This document shows, piece after piece, positions 8,281 to 17,400 of a stretch of 64,000 bases of DNA. Position 1 is the stretch's first letter; every line of letters begins with the position of its first letter. This DNA comes from Lachnospiraceae bacterium. GTDB taxonomy: Bacteria; Bacillota; Clostridia; Lachnospirales; Lachnospiraceae. The position numbers and the translations under genes were made by a program. Location of the stretch: NCBI GenBank assembly GCA_015056765.1, contig SVFQ01000001.1, positions 62,001 to 126,000 on the forward strand. The letters are read 5' to 3'. A model generated the notes under the pieces. The model was not told the origin of the DNA. It made no database searches and worked only from the letters and a program-made list of their open reading frames with translations.

Positions 8281-11169
8281 CTATTTCTTATTCTCTAAAT
8301 AATTCAGTAACCCGGTTGCAATCTCTTCGTGGCCGCTCCATTCGGTAGAATTGGTGAGTTCGCAGAACTCCTTCATCTTATCGTAGTCACCCTCAAAGAA
8401 TGCCATCTCTGCTTGTAGGAGGTAGTATTCCAGACAGCCGGTTTTGCTGCAGTACCAGCACATAGGGTGGTCTTTGACTTCTTCTACAATGGCTTTTGCT
8501 TCCTCGATTTTTCCTTGATATAATCTGGCTTCACCCAGCTCTACCAGCATCATTCTGGTATAGCAGGTTTGAGGTCCCTTACATGCTTGCTCCAAAGTGC
8601 AATCATAGTCACAACAGTACGGTGTATTCTTTGTTACGAGATTCTCGTATTTCAGCGCATACTGCTGCATTTCTTTTTCCTTGCCAGCATAGTATGCGAT
8701 ACGCATCATATACTGCGCATGATCCTTTTTGTGAGAAGGCTTTCCGTGCGTTCCAATCTCTTTTGCGACCTTAGGGTCATTTCCGATACGAAACATGTCT
8801 TCATAGTCAGTGGAAAAGGCAGGGCCATATTTCAGGATAGACAATACATAGGGAATCAGTACCGAAGACTCCACATCCCCCTCTTTGGCATTTTCAATCC
8901 AGTTGATGACGGAGCGAATGGCTTTTCGGACGCCATTTTGTTTCTCTTCTACCTTGTGCATCTCCGGTGCAATCACGTAGTCACACAATACTGCATCTTC
9001 GCAGTCAGCCACGTCGATGACTTCGATTTCGTCCTCTTCCTCCTCTGACTTTGGACTATTCTCCCATGTGAGAGTCGGCATGCTGCTTGCGCCTACACGT
9101 TTTTCCAGTCTGGCCCTCGCCGTTTCCAAATCGCCTTTGTGGATGCTGAGTTCCTCAATCATCCAATCCATAAAGTAGGTGTAAGGCCACTGGGTATCTT
9201 CCTCTCTTTCGATAAACAGTTTTTCACGATCTAGCATAAGTTTCAGGCCGCGATCCAGCTGGCCGGTGACATGACAAGCCTCGATGATGCGACTGAAAAT
9301 TAAAAGACCATCGTAATACAACTTGTATTCGGTAGTGATGGCAAAGCCTTTCTCCAGCACATCCAAGGCCTTTTCTGCCACGCCTTCTTTTATAGCCGGT
9401 GCATTCTTTTCCTCACGCCAGTCCAGATAGCCTCGTCCCATTCGGTAGTAGATGTCGGCGGTCTTGCCGGCAAATTCTTCTTCGTCCATGGTATCTTTTT
9501 GCTCCTGCAAGAGCTCTAAGGCGTGTTCCAGCAAGGCGACACCTTCTCCATTTTCTCTTTCCAGGATTTTCATCCATCCGTCTTCCCGGACAAGTTCCCA
9601 ATCTTCTCCGGCCTGCTGCTGATAAACCTGAGCATTCCATCTGGCTGCCTTTGCTTCCTCCGGGCCACAGTGTCCATTATCATCTGCAAATAGCCTGAAG
9701 TAATACTCTGCCAGCAATCGATACATCTCGAGATTCCTAACCGGCGCGCTCTCTAGGGAAGCCACTGCATCCCTGTAGTATTCGCTTTCTGCATAGGCTT
9801 TCGCTGCACGGATATAGAAAGGTGCGTAGTCAGATTCCAGTTCTCTGGCCATGTGCATGATATCTACGACTTCCTTGTACCATTCCATCTTCTCGCAGGC
9901 ATCTTGCCATGCATCCAGAATCCCCAGATCCTCCGGTGCCTTCTCATGGGCATCTTCGCACAATTCAATGATAGATTCATAATCCTCTTCTATTTGGTAG
10001 AGCTTGATCCAGTCGTGTAGGAAGTTTTCCCCTTCCTGCGCCATGTCTTCCGCTTTCTGTAATTCTTCTTCAGCCTCTGTAAAGCGCTCCATTCCGGCGT
10101 AGATCAGGTGCATATAGTAATGGAACTCACTGGTATCTAACAAAGCGTCCTGATGTGCATGGGTCCAAATCAGAGCTCGCTGATAGTGGGCGCTCATATA
10201 GCAAGCGACCAGGAATACCATTAGCGTATTCTCATCCATCTGGTCAAGCTCTTTTAACTGTAATGATAACTGGTTGCCGTATTTACTCTCCAGTTCCACG
10301 ATGTCAGAGGTCTCCCTTGGATAAGCTGCCATTCTGGCATAGTAGAAAGCGTCACGGATTTCATTCTTTTTCTCAGCAATTAGCGCCATTGCTTTATAGG
10401 CGCGATAGCGAAGCTGCGTGCTATCTTCCCCTACGATTTTGTTGGCCTCCCCATAGATTTTATCCATCAAAGCGTCATCTGCCTGTTGGTTTTCTATGAG
10501 ATAGCAGGCAGATAAAAGGTCATAGAGAGGATGCTGCAAGCCGGTCTCTCTCAGTTTCTCCAAAATCTCTTCCGTCAGTTCTGTCCCTGGCTGGGTGAAA
10601 TGCTTTAGGGAAGAGATATAATCATCGATGACACCATCTGTGTCTCTCTCCGAATAGCCGGTAAGCGCATCATAGTCGAAGAATTCTACGATTTGCCCTT
10701 CTTTCTTCAGTAGGATGTATTGGATGAATTCCGGATCTAAATTCTCACTTAGTTCTTCAGCATGCTCGCCTACTAAAAGCTTGGCCTCTATCAGGGTCCA
10801 TACTTGGTCCTTCAGCATATCATGGCCATCCATGATATAGGATAGGATTGCCAGTCTTGTCTCTTTTTCTGTTTCAAATCCTGTTACCAAAGGGTCATTT
10901 AAAAGATTCTCCCATTCAGTTAGGTCAATACGTCTACTGTAATCCTCATATACATCAGCCACTTTTCCCATGTATACAGAAAGTGGGTTGTCCAAATCTA
11001 CCGTATGCTCCTCTGCATAATCCAAAGCCTTCTCATAGGCTTCTCGCAGCGCCTTAAAGCCTTCCGGATCCTCCTCCGGATGGTGCTTTGTCAGTTCTTT
11101 TCTGTAGGCCTCGTTGATGGCCTCCTTGTCTGTAGTTACTTCGATGCCTAAAATTTCAAATTCTGTCAT
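8281..11169 (-). CDS. Large J-domain/TPR protein
   Basis: 962 residues. Residues 1-50 form a J-domain-like helical hairpin (EFEILGI..., AINEAYRKELTKHHPEEDPEGF) in which the canonical HPD that stimulates Hsp70 is HPE (residues 30-32). The rest is almost all helical, with many TPR-like pairs (for instance AEEELQKAEDMAQ, LAEYYFRLF, LGEARLYQGKIEEAKA). A late Cys-rich stretch (about residues 860-890, CCDYDC, C, C) might bind metal. No membrane segment. It is probably a cytoplasmic co-chaperone or scaffold; the natural partner in this window is the HscC-like Hsp70 at 41.2-42.9 kb, since E. coli HscC works with J-domain proteins of similar layout. The gap to the lipoprotein downstream is 25 bases. 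Confidence 0.75.
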   Translation of the reverse strand: MTEFEILGIEVTTDKEAINEAYRKELTKHHPEEDPEGFKALREAYEKALDYAEEHTVDLDNPLSVYMGKVADVYEDYSRRIDLTEWENLLNDPLVTGFETEKETRLAILSYIMDGHDMLKDQVWTLIEAKLLVGEHAEELSENLDPEFIQYILLKKEGQIVEFFDYDALTGYSERDTDGVIDDYISSLKHFTQPGTELTEEILEKLRETGLQHPLYDLLSACYLIENQQADDALMDKIYGEANKIVGEDSTQLRYRAYKAMALIAEKKNEIRDAFYYARMAAYPRETSDIVELESKYGNQLSLQLKELDQMDENTLMVFLVACYMSAHYQRALIWTHAHQDALLDTSEFHYYMHLIYAGMERFTEAEEELQKAEDMAQEGENFLHDWIKLYQIEEDYESIIELCEDAHEKAPEDLGILDAWQDACEKMEWYKEVVDIMHMARELESDYAPFYIRAAKAYAESEYYRDAVASLESAPVRNLEMYRLLAEYYFRLFADDNGHCGPEEAKAARWNAQVYQQQAGEDWELVREDGWMKILERENGEGVALLEHALELLQEQKDTMDEEEFAGKTADIYYRMGRGYLDWREEKNAPAIKEGVAEKALDVLEKGFAITTEYKLYYDGLLIFSRIIEACHVTGQLDRGLKLMLDREKLFIEREEDTQWPYTYFMDWMIEELSIHKGDLETARARLEKRVGASSMPTLTWENSPKSEEEEDEIEVIDVADCEDAVLCDYVIAPEMHKVEEKQNGVRKAIRSVINWIENAKEGDVESSVLIPYVLSILKYGPAFSTDYEDMFRIGNDPKVAKEIGTHGKPSHKKDHAQYMMRIAYYAGKEKEMQQYALKYENLVTKNTPYCCDYDCTLEQACKGPQTCYTRMMLVELGEARLYQGKIEEAKAIVEEVKDHPMCWYCSKTGCLEYYLLQAEMAFFEGDYDKMKEFCELTNSTEWSGHEEIATGLLNYLENKK

Positions 11170-11256
11170 TTCTAACCCCTCATGTTTTTATTTTACGATT
11201 GCTCGCAAGTCTAGTTCTATTCTATCAATTCTATTTACCAAGGTCATAGTTTTTTA

Positions 11257-11288
11257 TAAAAAATGCGCGAGAGATTGCTCTCTCGCGC
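11257..11288 (-). terminator. Terminator after the glycosyltransferase gene
   Basis: Minus strand GCGCGAGAGA pairs perfectly with TCTCTCGCGC across a 4-base loop, then ATTTTTTAT. It separates the glycosyltransferase from the J-domain gene. Confidence 0.88.
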
Positions 11289-11333
11289 GACTCAATTCCT
11301 CAAAACGGTGTAATTTCAAATTCTGATTCTGAT

Positions 11334-14180
11334 TTAGAACCACCACTTTGGTAAAAGATTCAATATTTCAGTGATGTATCTAGCATTTGCTGCCACACCG
11401 GAGATAACCGGGAAGTACGCGACGAAAAGCAGTATGGACGCCACTTCCAGTACTCTGATTACTTTGGTCTCCTGTTTAAACTGCAAACTCAGGACACTTC
11501 GGCAAATCATAAGGATCAGCACCTTGGTACAGATAAAGTACTGATAGATGAATACCGTCCTAGAAATAAACATCCACGGAACAAGCATGCTGAAGTAGAA
11601 TACCAGCAGGAACCATGCAGTCTTATCCTTTTTGTACGCCAAATACATATGATGGATGACCGATGCCAAGCCCAGGTAACATACCAAAGGATTCACAAAG
11701 GTTGCAATGACGCTTTTATACTCTCCCATCTGCACCCTGATGTCTACAAGTGGAATCCAATCAAATAGCCAGGTGTACCAATCTGATGCATAGGGATGAC
11801 TTTCTGTAACACCCTTATGGTATTCTAACATGTGAATACTGTTGGAAATGGCATGCTGCACGATATTTTGATCCGGATATACCTTCGTAAACGGAATATA
11901 GGAAAGGACATATACCACTGCAGGTATAAGCACAAAGCTTCCCAGACAAACCAACACAAATCGAACCATATGCCCAGCGCTCTCGTGCTGCAGAATCTGT
12001 CTGATCATCCATACGAAGAGGATAATCGCAACACCCATGCCTGCATATACCGCTGTCCATTTGGTCGCTACGCCAAAGGCCAGCGCACTACCTGCAAACA
12101 ATAGGTAACGGTTCTTTTTCTCCTGCAAGAATGCCACGATGCCGTAAAACAGGCATATGACAAAAAATGCAACGAAGATATCTATGGTAGCGATTCTGGA
12201 TAAAGTAAAGTGCATAAACTCTGTCATCTGCAGGATTCCGACCAGGATTGCCAAGGCTCTTTTCCCGGTCAACCTGAAAGCCAACAGGTAGATAACAGGG
12301 ATACAGAACGCGCCAAATAATAGGCTCATAATACGCCATCCAAATGGATTCATGCCAAATATAGTTATGCCTAAGGATATTATCACTTTTCCAAGGGGTG
12401 GATGAGTGTTCTCGTAGATATCCATGCCTTGTAAGAACTCATAAGCGGTTCTTCCATGATACACTTCATCGAAAATCATGGATTCTACGCCGGTAGGTAT
12501 TCCGTGGATGCACTCCTGCTCATCAAACAGCGTACTGGGCTTTGCATTATCCAGTAGCGGAATGACTTTACCGTACCCATCGACGCAGGCAATCTCCCCA
12601 ATTTCCACTTCCGAATCCAAGAACATGATACATAGTTCGTGAGTTTGATTCTGGATATTGATTTGTTTCCAGGTGAACACTCCGCCAAGTGTAGTCTGTT
12701 CTCCTGCTTCTTCCCATCCTCCATCTTTTGCATAGTAGACCTGGACATTCGCCGCCCCATCCATAAGTGGATAGATACACAGAGTTTGCACATAGGTTTC
12801 TTCTACAAGAGGCACGTATACTTCGTAACCCTGCTCTGCTTCCGTACCAAGCTTCGCAGTTGTCTTCGGCGCCTTCATCTGGCCAAGGTTCATAAATCCG
12901 ATTAGAAGGAAGATTCCCGTTAGCATGAGCATTATCTGCACATCTGACCTACTTATCTTTCTCTTTGCTACCACAGCTTCGTCTGCCACTTCTTCCACAT
13001 GTTCTAGACGGTCAAACAGGTGGCAGGTAATTGGCTTCCCCTTCAAGTCCCGCCAAAAGGCATACAGCATAAATCCATAAAGCAGTACATTTAGAAAACT
13101 GAGAAACTCCAAATTCAGCGGTGACTGATAGATAAAATACATGTATGTCTTAAGTGAAAGGCATTGCAGTATAGCTACCGCGATCCAGCTGATGCCGGAT
13201 GTGAATGCTAAAAGTACCGCCAGAATTTCATACAAATATCCATATCGATCATGCATAGCCGGCAAGAATAGTACGCAGGTATAGGTGAGTAAAAAAGCCG
13301 ACCATAAGAATTGCTTCGCACCAAATTCCTCAATTTCCCTGCAGAACCAAGCTATCAATACCAGTAGTAAAACCCCGGTAAGGACAATACACCAGATTTT
13401 ATTTGTGTCATAAGATAATCGAAGCAGATTCCATACCGACGGATAATTCTTCGTAATCTCCGCATATTCATCCGTCTGCTTTAAGTATATGGTAAAAAGG
13501 TCTGTAATGGGCCTACCTGCAATTAGATTCGGTAATGCCGTCAGAATCACAGTGCCAATCATAATCACGGCATGATATAGATGAATCTGACGTTTCTTCT
13601 TCATCATTCCATGGAAATAAAACAGTGCGATAAATGGAAAAATGAACACCGTCTGCAATTTAAACGCCAAAGCCAAACCAAACAGCACAAAAGCCCTGTT
13701 CGTCTTTTCACAGTATAGAAGATACAGCCCCCATATGATAAAGGATGCATAGATGCTATCACACTGTCCCCACACAGCTGAGTTAATCCATACGGTGGGC
13801 AGAAATAGAACCAATGCATATCCAAATAATGCCTTTTTCTCATCTGTCAGTTTTCGGATAAATGCATAACAACCCGCTGCTAAACTGAAGTCAAAAACAA
13901 CGGATAATAATTTATAAAGATGGATTGGATCTCCGGGCAAATAGGTAAGAAAATAGATTATCATCTGGTAGAGCAGATTATAATCTCCCACTTGAGTTGT
14001 TAGTGCCGTCCTGTAATCCAAACAGGAAAGCTCCTGATACCAAGGAAGCAGACAGCTAGTAATATCTGTATTACTACAATCTCGAAACGGAATTCGAATC
14101 AAAAAAGCAAGTAGACTAATTACTAGAATCCATATATGGTCTTTGTTCTTTTTTGCGAATTGTCTTATATTTATACTCAT
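11334..14180 (-). CDS. Double GT-C membrane glycosyltransferase (PMT-like C half)
   Basis: 948 residues, highly hydrophobic. Residues 1-385 form one GT-C module: about ten membrane segments, an acidic first loop (RIPFRDCSNTD, residues 29-39) and a PSVWNLL motif, as in polyprenyl-phosphate-sugar mannosyltransferases. Residues about 440-545 look like a soluble beta-rich domain. Residues 565-948 are a second GT-C module of the dolichyl-phosphate-mannose protein mannosyltransferase type: Asp-Glu in IFDEVYHGR (571-572), ENTHPPLGK (590-598), then many membrane helices. It should move a sugar from a lipid carrier to an acceptor on the outer face of the membrane. Donor and acceptor are unknown. RBS is weak (AGAG). 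Confidence 0.82.
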   Translation of the reverse strand: MSINIRQFAKKNKDHIWILVISLLAFLIRIPFRDCSNTDITSCLLPWYQELSCLDYRTALTTQVGDYNLLYQMIIYFLTYLPGDPIHLYKLLSVVFDFSLAAGCYAFIRKLTDEKKALFGYALVLFLPTVWINSAVWGQCDSIYASFIIWGLYLLYCEKTNRAFVLFGLALAFKLQTVFIFPFIALFYFHGMMKKKRQIHLYHAVIMIGTVILTALPNLIAGRPITDLFTIYLKQTDEYAEITKNYPSVWNLLRLSYDTNKIWCIVLTGVLLLVLIAWFCREIEEFGAKQFLWSAFLLTYTCVLFLPAMHDRYGYLYEILAVLLAFTSGISWIAVAILQCLSLKTYMYFIYQSPLNLEFLSFLNVLLYGFMLYAFWRDLKGKPITCHLFDRLEHVEEVADEAVVAKRKISRSDVQIMLMLTGIFLLIGFMNLGQMKAPKTTAKLGTEAEQGYEVYVPLVEETYVQTLCIYPLMDGAANVQVYYAKDGGWEEAGEQTTLGGVFTWKQINIQNQTHELCIMFLDSEVEIGEIACVDGYGKVIPLLDNAKPSTLFDEQECIHGIPTGVESMIFDEVYHGRTAYEFLQGMDIYENTHPPLGKVIISLGITIFGMNPFGWRIMSLLFGAFCIPVIYLLAFRLTGKRALAILVGILQMTEFMHFTLSRIATIDIFVAFFVICLFYGIVAFLQEKKNRYLLFAGSALAFGVATKWTAVYAGMGVAIILFVWMIRQILQHESAGHMVRFVLVCLGSFVLIPAVVYVLSYIPFTKVYPDQNIVQHAISNSIHMLEYHKGVTESHPYASDWYTWLFDWIPLVDIRVQMGEYKSVIATFVNPLVCYLGLASVIHHMYLAYKKDKTAWFLLVFYFSMLVPWMFISRTVFIYQYFICTKVLILMICRSVLSLQFKQETKVIRVLEVASILLFVAYFPVISGVAANARYITEILNLLPKWWF

Positions 14181-14192
14181 TATTCTCTAATT

Positions 14193-14221
14193 AAAAAGAG
14201 CATCCGAAATGGGATGCTCTT
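14193..14221 (-). terminator. Terminator after the secreted repeat protein
   Basis: Minus strand AGAGCATCC pairs with GGATGCTCT, loop of 6 bases, then TTTTTAA. It lies only 12 bases before the glycosyltransferase start, so that gene needs read-through or a promoter I could not identify. Confidence 0.8.
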
Positions 14222-14268
14222 ATCTCTGTTTATTGTTGTTCCCCAACGGTTAATAAATCATACTCTTA

Positions 14269-15030
14269 TTATGGCTCTATGGATGGTGCATAACTTGGTG
14301 CGCTACTTGGCGCATAACTTGGTGCATGACTTGGTGCGCTACTTGGTGCATGACTTGGTGCCGGTGCATTACTTGGCGCATAACTTGGTGCTGGTGCATT
14401 ACTTGGTGCTGGTGCATTACTTGGTGCGTAACTTGGCGCATAGCTTGGTGCATGACTTGGTGCATAGCTTGGTGCGTAACTTGGTACTACTGTTGCACTT
14501 GGCTGTGGTGCTCTGCTAGGTGCAGGAGTTGCTTTCTGACCTACTGGCTGTACACTCTGAGCCGGTTTATTCTCAGGCTTCTTGGACGGTGCAGGTTTAG
14601 ATACTACTTTACCTTTGAAGTTCGTTACTGTGATACCGTGTTTTTCACAAGCTGCAATAGTTGTATTTACTCTGTTTTCTTTCTGTCCAAATGTTGCGTA
14701 ATGTGTGTAATAGCTTACGATATCATCACCAAAGGCTTTCTGCAAATCCGGATATGCAGATCTGTAAGCTGCAATATCCAGGTTTTTATTACAGCTTCTT
14801 CCTTCATATACACCATAGGTGCAGAAGTGATTGAAAAGTGCTGCAGAACTGGAGCCCACTTCTTTTACAACGTCTGGATTCTTTGCTGCATATACATCAG
14901 CATCAAAAATGCTCTGAAGTACCTGTCTCTCGGCTCTGGATGGCTGATGAGGAGCAGCTACAACTGTCATGGATGAAGCGCAAATTAACGCTGCAACCAA
15001 AATGAGTACTACTAATTTGTTCTTTCTCAT
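14269..15030 (-). CDS. Secreted protein with two PDV repeats and Ala-Pro-Ser tail
   Basis: 253 residues. A Sec signal peptide (MRKNKLVVLILVAALICASS, cleavage probably at VVAA near residue 26) is followed by two copies of a 37-residue repeat, at 42-78 and 84-120, of the pattern FDxxxY...NPDV...G....L..HF..YG..EGR. The same repeat is in the DUF3048 protein at 37.8-39.6 kb. After a Lys/Pro linker the last third is low complexity, made of APSY, APSH and APSNAP units. The tail resembles wall-spanning Pro-rich linkers, but no LPXTG or membrane anchor follows. I infer an exported wall-associated protein of unknown role. RBS GGGAG lies 7 bases before the ATG. Confidence 0.8.
   Translation of the reverse strand: MRKNKLVVLILVAALICASSMTVVAAPHQPSRAERQVLQSIFDADVYAAKNPDVVKEVGSSSAALFNHFCTYGVYEGRSCNKNLDIAAYRSAYPDLQKAFGDDIVSYYTHYATFGQKENRVNTTIAACEKHGITVTNFKGKVVSKPAPSKKPENKPAQSVQPVGQKATPAPSRAPQPSATVVPSYAPSYAPSHAPSYAPSYAPSNAPAPSNAPAPSYAPSNAPAPSHAPSSAPSHAPSYAPSSAPSYAPSIEP
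14278..14495 (-). repeat. In-frame minisatellite coding the Ala-Pro-Ser tail
   Basis: Tandem 12-base units (plus-strand core ACTTGGTGCATA and variants) mixed with 18-base units that add GGTGCC/GGTGCT. Every unit is a multiple of three, so gains and losses would change the length of the tail but not the frame. No separate promoter or RNA is seen. Confidence 0.85.
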
Positions 15031-15242
15031 TCTCTATTCTCCCTTTTTAAACAAATATAGGTTTGACATATGTGTCAAATCTTTGCAAACTACAATAAAC
15101 AGAGTTTCCAACTGCCCGCTATTCTGACGCATATTTTCAAACACCTCTTCGGATTATACCCCCCAATCGAAATGGTCAAACAATTTCTACGCAAACTCCG
15201 AAACAGTTTTTAGAAATAGTTTACAATTTTTGAGGAAACGTT

Positions 15243-15273
15243 AAAAAAGGCGTGAGATGCGAAATCTCACGCC
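15243..15273 (-). terminator. Terminator after nagA
   Basis: Minus strand GGCGTGAGAT pairs perfectly with ATCTCACGCC, loop of 5, followed by TTTTTT. It closes the nagB-nagA unit. The remaining 200 bases up to the secreted protein gene are AT-rich and hold no feature I can name. Confidence 0.9.
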
Positions 15274-15287
15274 CTAAATCACTCTAT

Positions 15288-16406
15288 CTATAACATGATT
15301 ACCTGTGACAAAGTAAAGTCTGCATTTACAATGTCCAGGTTTGCTTTTTTACCTACTTCGATGGTGCCATAGTCCTTCAGGATGCCGATGGCTTTGCAGG
15401 GATTGTAGGTAGCCGCGCGTACTGCATCCTCGGGAGATATGCCATACTGGATAGCCCTTCCCATGCAGTCGAACAGGTTCGTTACGCTTCCTGATATGGT
15501 GCCATCTGCAAGTCTCGCGATTCCCTCTGCCTTGAAGATAGGCTGGCCACCCAGCTCATACTCGCCGTCCGGCATACCGGTGGCTCTGGTAGAGTCACTG
15601 ATGAGGATGATGCGGTCTGCGCCGAAAGTAGCAAAGGCAAATCGTACTGCTGCCGGATGAGAATGGATACCATCACAGATGAGTTCTGCAGTGATGCCTT
15701 CTGTCTCAGCTGCTGCCACAATTGGTCCCGGTGCTCTGTGGGTAATGCCCGGCATGGCATTATACAGGTGTGTCATATGCTTTGCACCTGCTGCGAAAGC
15801 TTCCTTTGCTTCATCATAGGTAGCCATGGTGTGTCCTACGGAGAAGCGGATTTCATCCTTCATCTCCTTGATGACTTCCAAGTTACCTTCTTCTTCCGGT
15901 GCGATGGTAATCAGCTTTGGTAAGTGACCCGTTTCTTCTAATAGATTCCGCAAGTATTTCGCGTCAGCAGGTTTTACATAAGCAGGATTCTGAGCACCTA
16001 CTTTCTGTGGAGAGATATAGGGTCCCTCTAGGTTGATGCCTACGATTTCTGCTTCATCGGCTTTCTGCTCGTGACCGGCGATGACTTTACAGATCTCTTC
16101 TACTTTATCTTCCGGATAGGTCATGGTAGTAGGACACATCTGAGTGACACCTACACTTTTCTCATAGGCCAGCATAGTAGCAAGACCCTTGTCATCCGCA
16201 TCACAGTAGTCATATTTCTTACAACCATGAGAATGGATGTCAGTAAGTCCCGGGATGATTTTCTTTCCTGTCGCATCTAAGACTTCCTCGCCCTTTTTCG
16301 GTGCCAGGTCCGGTGCCAGTTCTACGATTCTGCCGTCTTCTACACGGATGTCTTCTTTTACAAATAAGAATGCTTTGGTATATACTTCGCCGTTTTTGAT
16401 TAACAT
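15288..16406 (-). CDS. nagA: N-acetylglucosamine-6-phosphate deacetylase
   Basis: 372-residue amidohydrolase that converts GlcNAc-6-P to glucosamine-6-P and acetate in the cytoplasm. Visible metal and active-site motifs: DIHSHG near residue 57, NLEGPYIS with the metal-ligand Glu, SVGHTMATYDEA, HLYNAMPG, the DGIHSHP segment and LISDSTRATG with the catalytic Asp. It is 34 bases after nagB, so the two enzymes convert GlcNAc-6-P to fructose-6-P from one transcript. It would also take the product proposed for the chitobiose phosphorylase and mutase genes at 28-32 kb. Confidence 0.96.
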   Translation of the reverse strand: MLIKNGEVYTKAFLFVKEDIRVEDGRIVELAPDLAPKKGEEVLDATGKKIIPGLTDIHSHGCKKYDYCDADDKGLATMLAYEKSVGVTQMCPTTMTYPEDKVEEICKVIAGHEQKADEAEIVGINLEGPYISPQKVGAQNPAYVKPADAKYLRNLLEETGHLPKLITIAPEEEGNLEVIKEMKDEIRFSVGHTMATYDEAKEAFAAGAKHMTHLYNAMPGITHRAPGPIVAAAETEGITAELICDGIHSHPAAVRFAFATFGADRIILISDSTRATGMPDGEYELGGQPIFKAEGIARLADGTISGSVTNLFDCMGRAIQYGISPEDAVRAATYNPCKAIGILKDYGTIEVGKKANLDIVNADFTLSQVIML

Positions 16407-16440
16407 AGCTTTCTCACTTTCTGCGAATTATCGCATCTGA

Positions 16441-17178
16441 TTAGTATAACCCTTCTACTAAGGATAATGCCTCTGCATCACCTACTACTGTTACGTCATT
16501 ATGCAGCTGCAGTACGGAACCCGGTACCTTTGGAGTCACAGGTCCGAAGAAGCAATCTTTTACTGCCTGTGCTTTGGCTTTGCCATTTACTACTACCACG
16601 ATTTTCTTTGCCTGCATGATAGTCTTGATACCCATAGTATACGCCTGTTTCGGCACTTCATCCATGCTTGCGAAGAATCTTGCGTTGGCTTCGATGGTGC
16701 TCTGGGTCAAATCTACGCAGTGAGTTTCTTTTTCAAAAGCTTCGCCAGGCTCATTGAATCCGATGTGTCCATTGCAGCCAAGGCCTAAAAGCTGTAAGTC
16801 GATTGGGCCATGCTCTTTGATGATTTCATTATATGCTTTGCAAGCCTTCTCGTTATCTAATTCCAGACCATTTGGTACGAAGGTACGAGTTTTATCGATA
16901 TTCACTCTGTCGAAAAGGTGTGTATTCATAAAGTAACGATAGCTCTGGTCGTTGTCTGCAGAGAGTCCTACATACTCATCCAGGTTGATAGAGCTTACCT
17001 GGCTGAAATCCAAGTCGCCTTTCTTGTACCACTCTACTAACTGGTCATAAGTACCGATTGGGGAGGATCCTGTAGCCAGACCCAGTACACAATCCGGTTT
17101 CATAATAATCTGTGCAGAGATGATGTTGGCTGCCATTCTGCTCATGCTCTGATAATCATTTGCTTTGATAATTTTCAT
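16441..17178 (-). CDS. nagB: Glucosamine-6-phosphate deaminase
   Basis: 245 residues from the ATG giving MKIIKANDYQ, chosen because CGGAG lies at the right distance and the 28 residues upstream in the same frame do not look like NagB. The enzyme converts glucosamine-6-P to fructose-6-P and ammonia. Motifs include LGLATGSSPIGTY (substrate phosphate loop), SINLDEYVGL with the catalytic Asp, GLGCNGHIGFNEPG with Asn/His of the active site, and VVVNGKAKAQAV. It precedes nagA. An 11-base inverted repeat lies 85-142 bases upstream of its start and may be an operator. Confidence 0.96.
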   Translation of the reverse strand: MKIIKANDYQSMSRMAANIISAQIIMKPDCVLGLATGSSPIGTYDQLVEWYKKGDLDFSQVSSINLDEYVGLSADNDQSYRYFMNTHLFDRVNIDKTRTFVPNGLELDNEKACKAYNEIIKEHGPIDLQLLGLGCNGHIGFNEPGEAFEKETHCVDLTQSTIEANARFFASMDEVPKQAYTMGIKTIMQAKKIVVVVNGKAKAQAVKDCFFGPVTPKVPGSVLQLHNDVTVVGDAEALSLVEGLY

Positions 17179-17262
17179 TCTTTGCTCCGTTCTGTCGCTT
17201 TGCGACTTATCTATTTCATTTTTTATTGCCCAATTTTTCTGTCTATACTCTTTATATAACAC

Positions 17263-17320
17263 AGTTTAGAAAGCAATACTAGAGCCGCTCAGTTACAATT
17301 TGTTTTGAACTTTCTAAACT
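17263..17320. promoter_or_regulatory. 11-base inverted repeat upstream of nagB
   Basis: AGTTTAGAAAG at 17263-17273 is the exact inverse of CTTTCTAAACT at 17310-17320, with 36 bases between. The arm nearer nagB borders an AT-rich TATATAAA stretch that could be the -10. The position suits a repressor that binds two sites, such as a GntR/NagR-type regulator, but no such gene is in the window. The repeat is visible; its function is inference. Confidence 0.45.
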
Positions 17321-17341
17321 TTATTTATAAACTTTAAGGCT

Positions 17342-17375
17342 TAATAAAGGACGCCACCTGTATTCGGTGGCGCCC
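17342..17375 (-). terminator. Terminator after the sugar-binding protein gene
   Basis: Minus strand GGTGGCGCC region folds as GGCGCCACC...GGTGGCGTCC with a 7-base core stem and outer GG/CC pairs, then TTTATT. It would separate the ABC importer from nagB, so the nag genes likely have their own promoter. Confidence 0.7.
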
Positions 17376-17400
17376 TCTATATTTTTAGTTTGGAGTTACG

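Noticed and set aside
14278..14495. Regular short repeats that could suggest a CRISPR array
   Set aside because: There are no unique spacers; units are 12 or 18 bases, continuous and in frame with the secreted protein's Ala-Pro-Ser tail.
14136..14519. Open frames on the plus strand and in other frames across the repeat region
   Set aside because: They are frame shadows of the repeat; no RBS, and the composition follows the coding repeat on the other strand.
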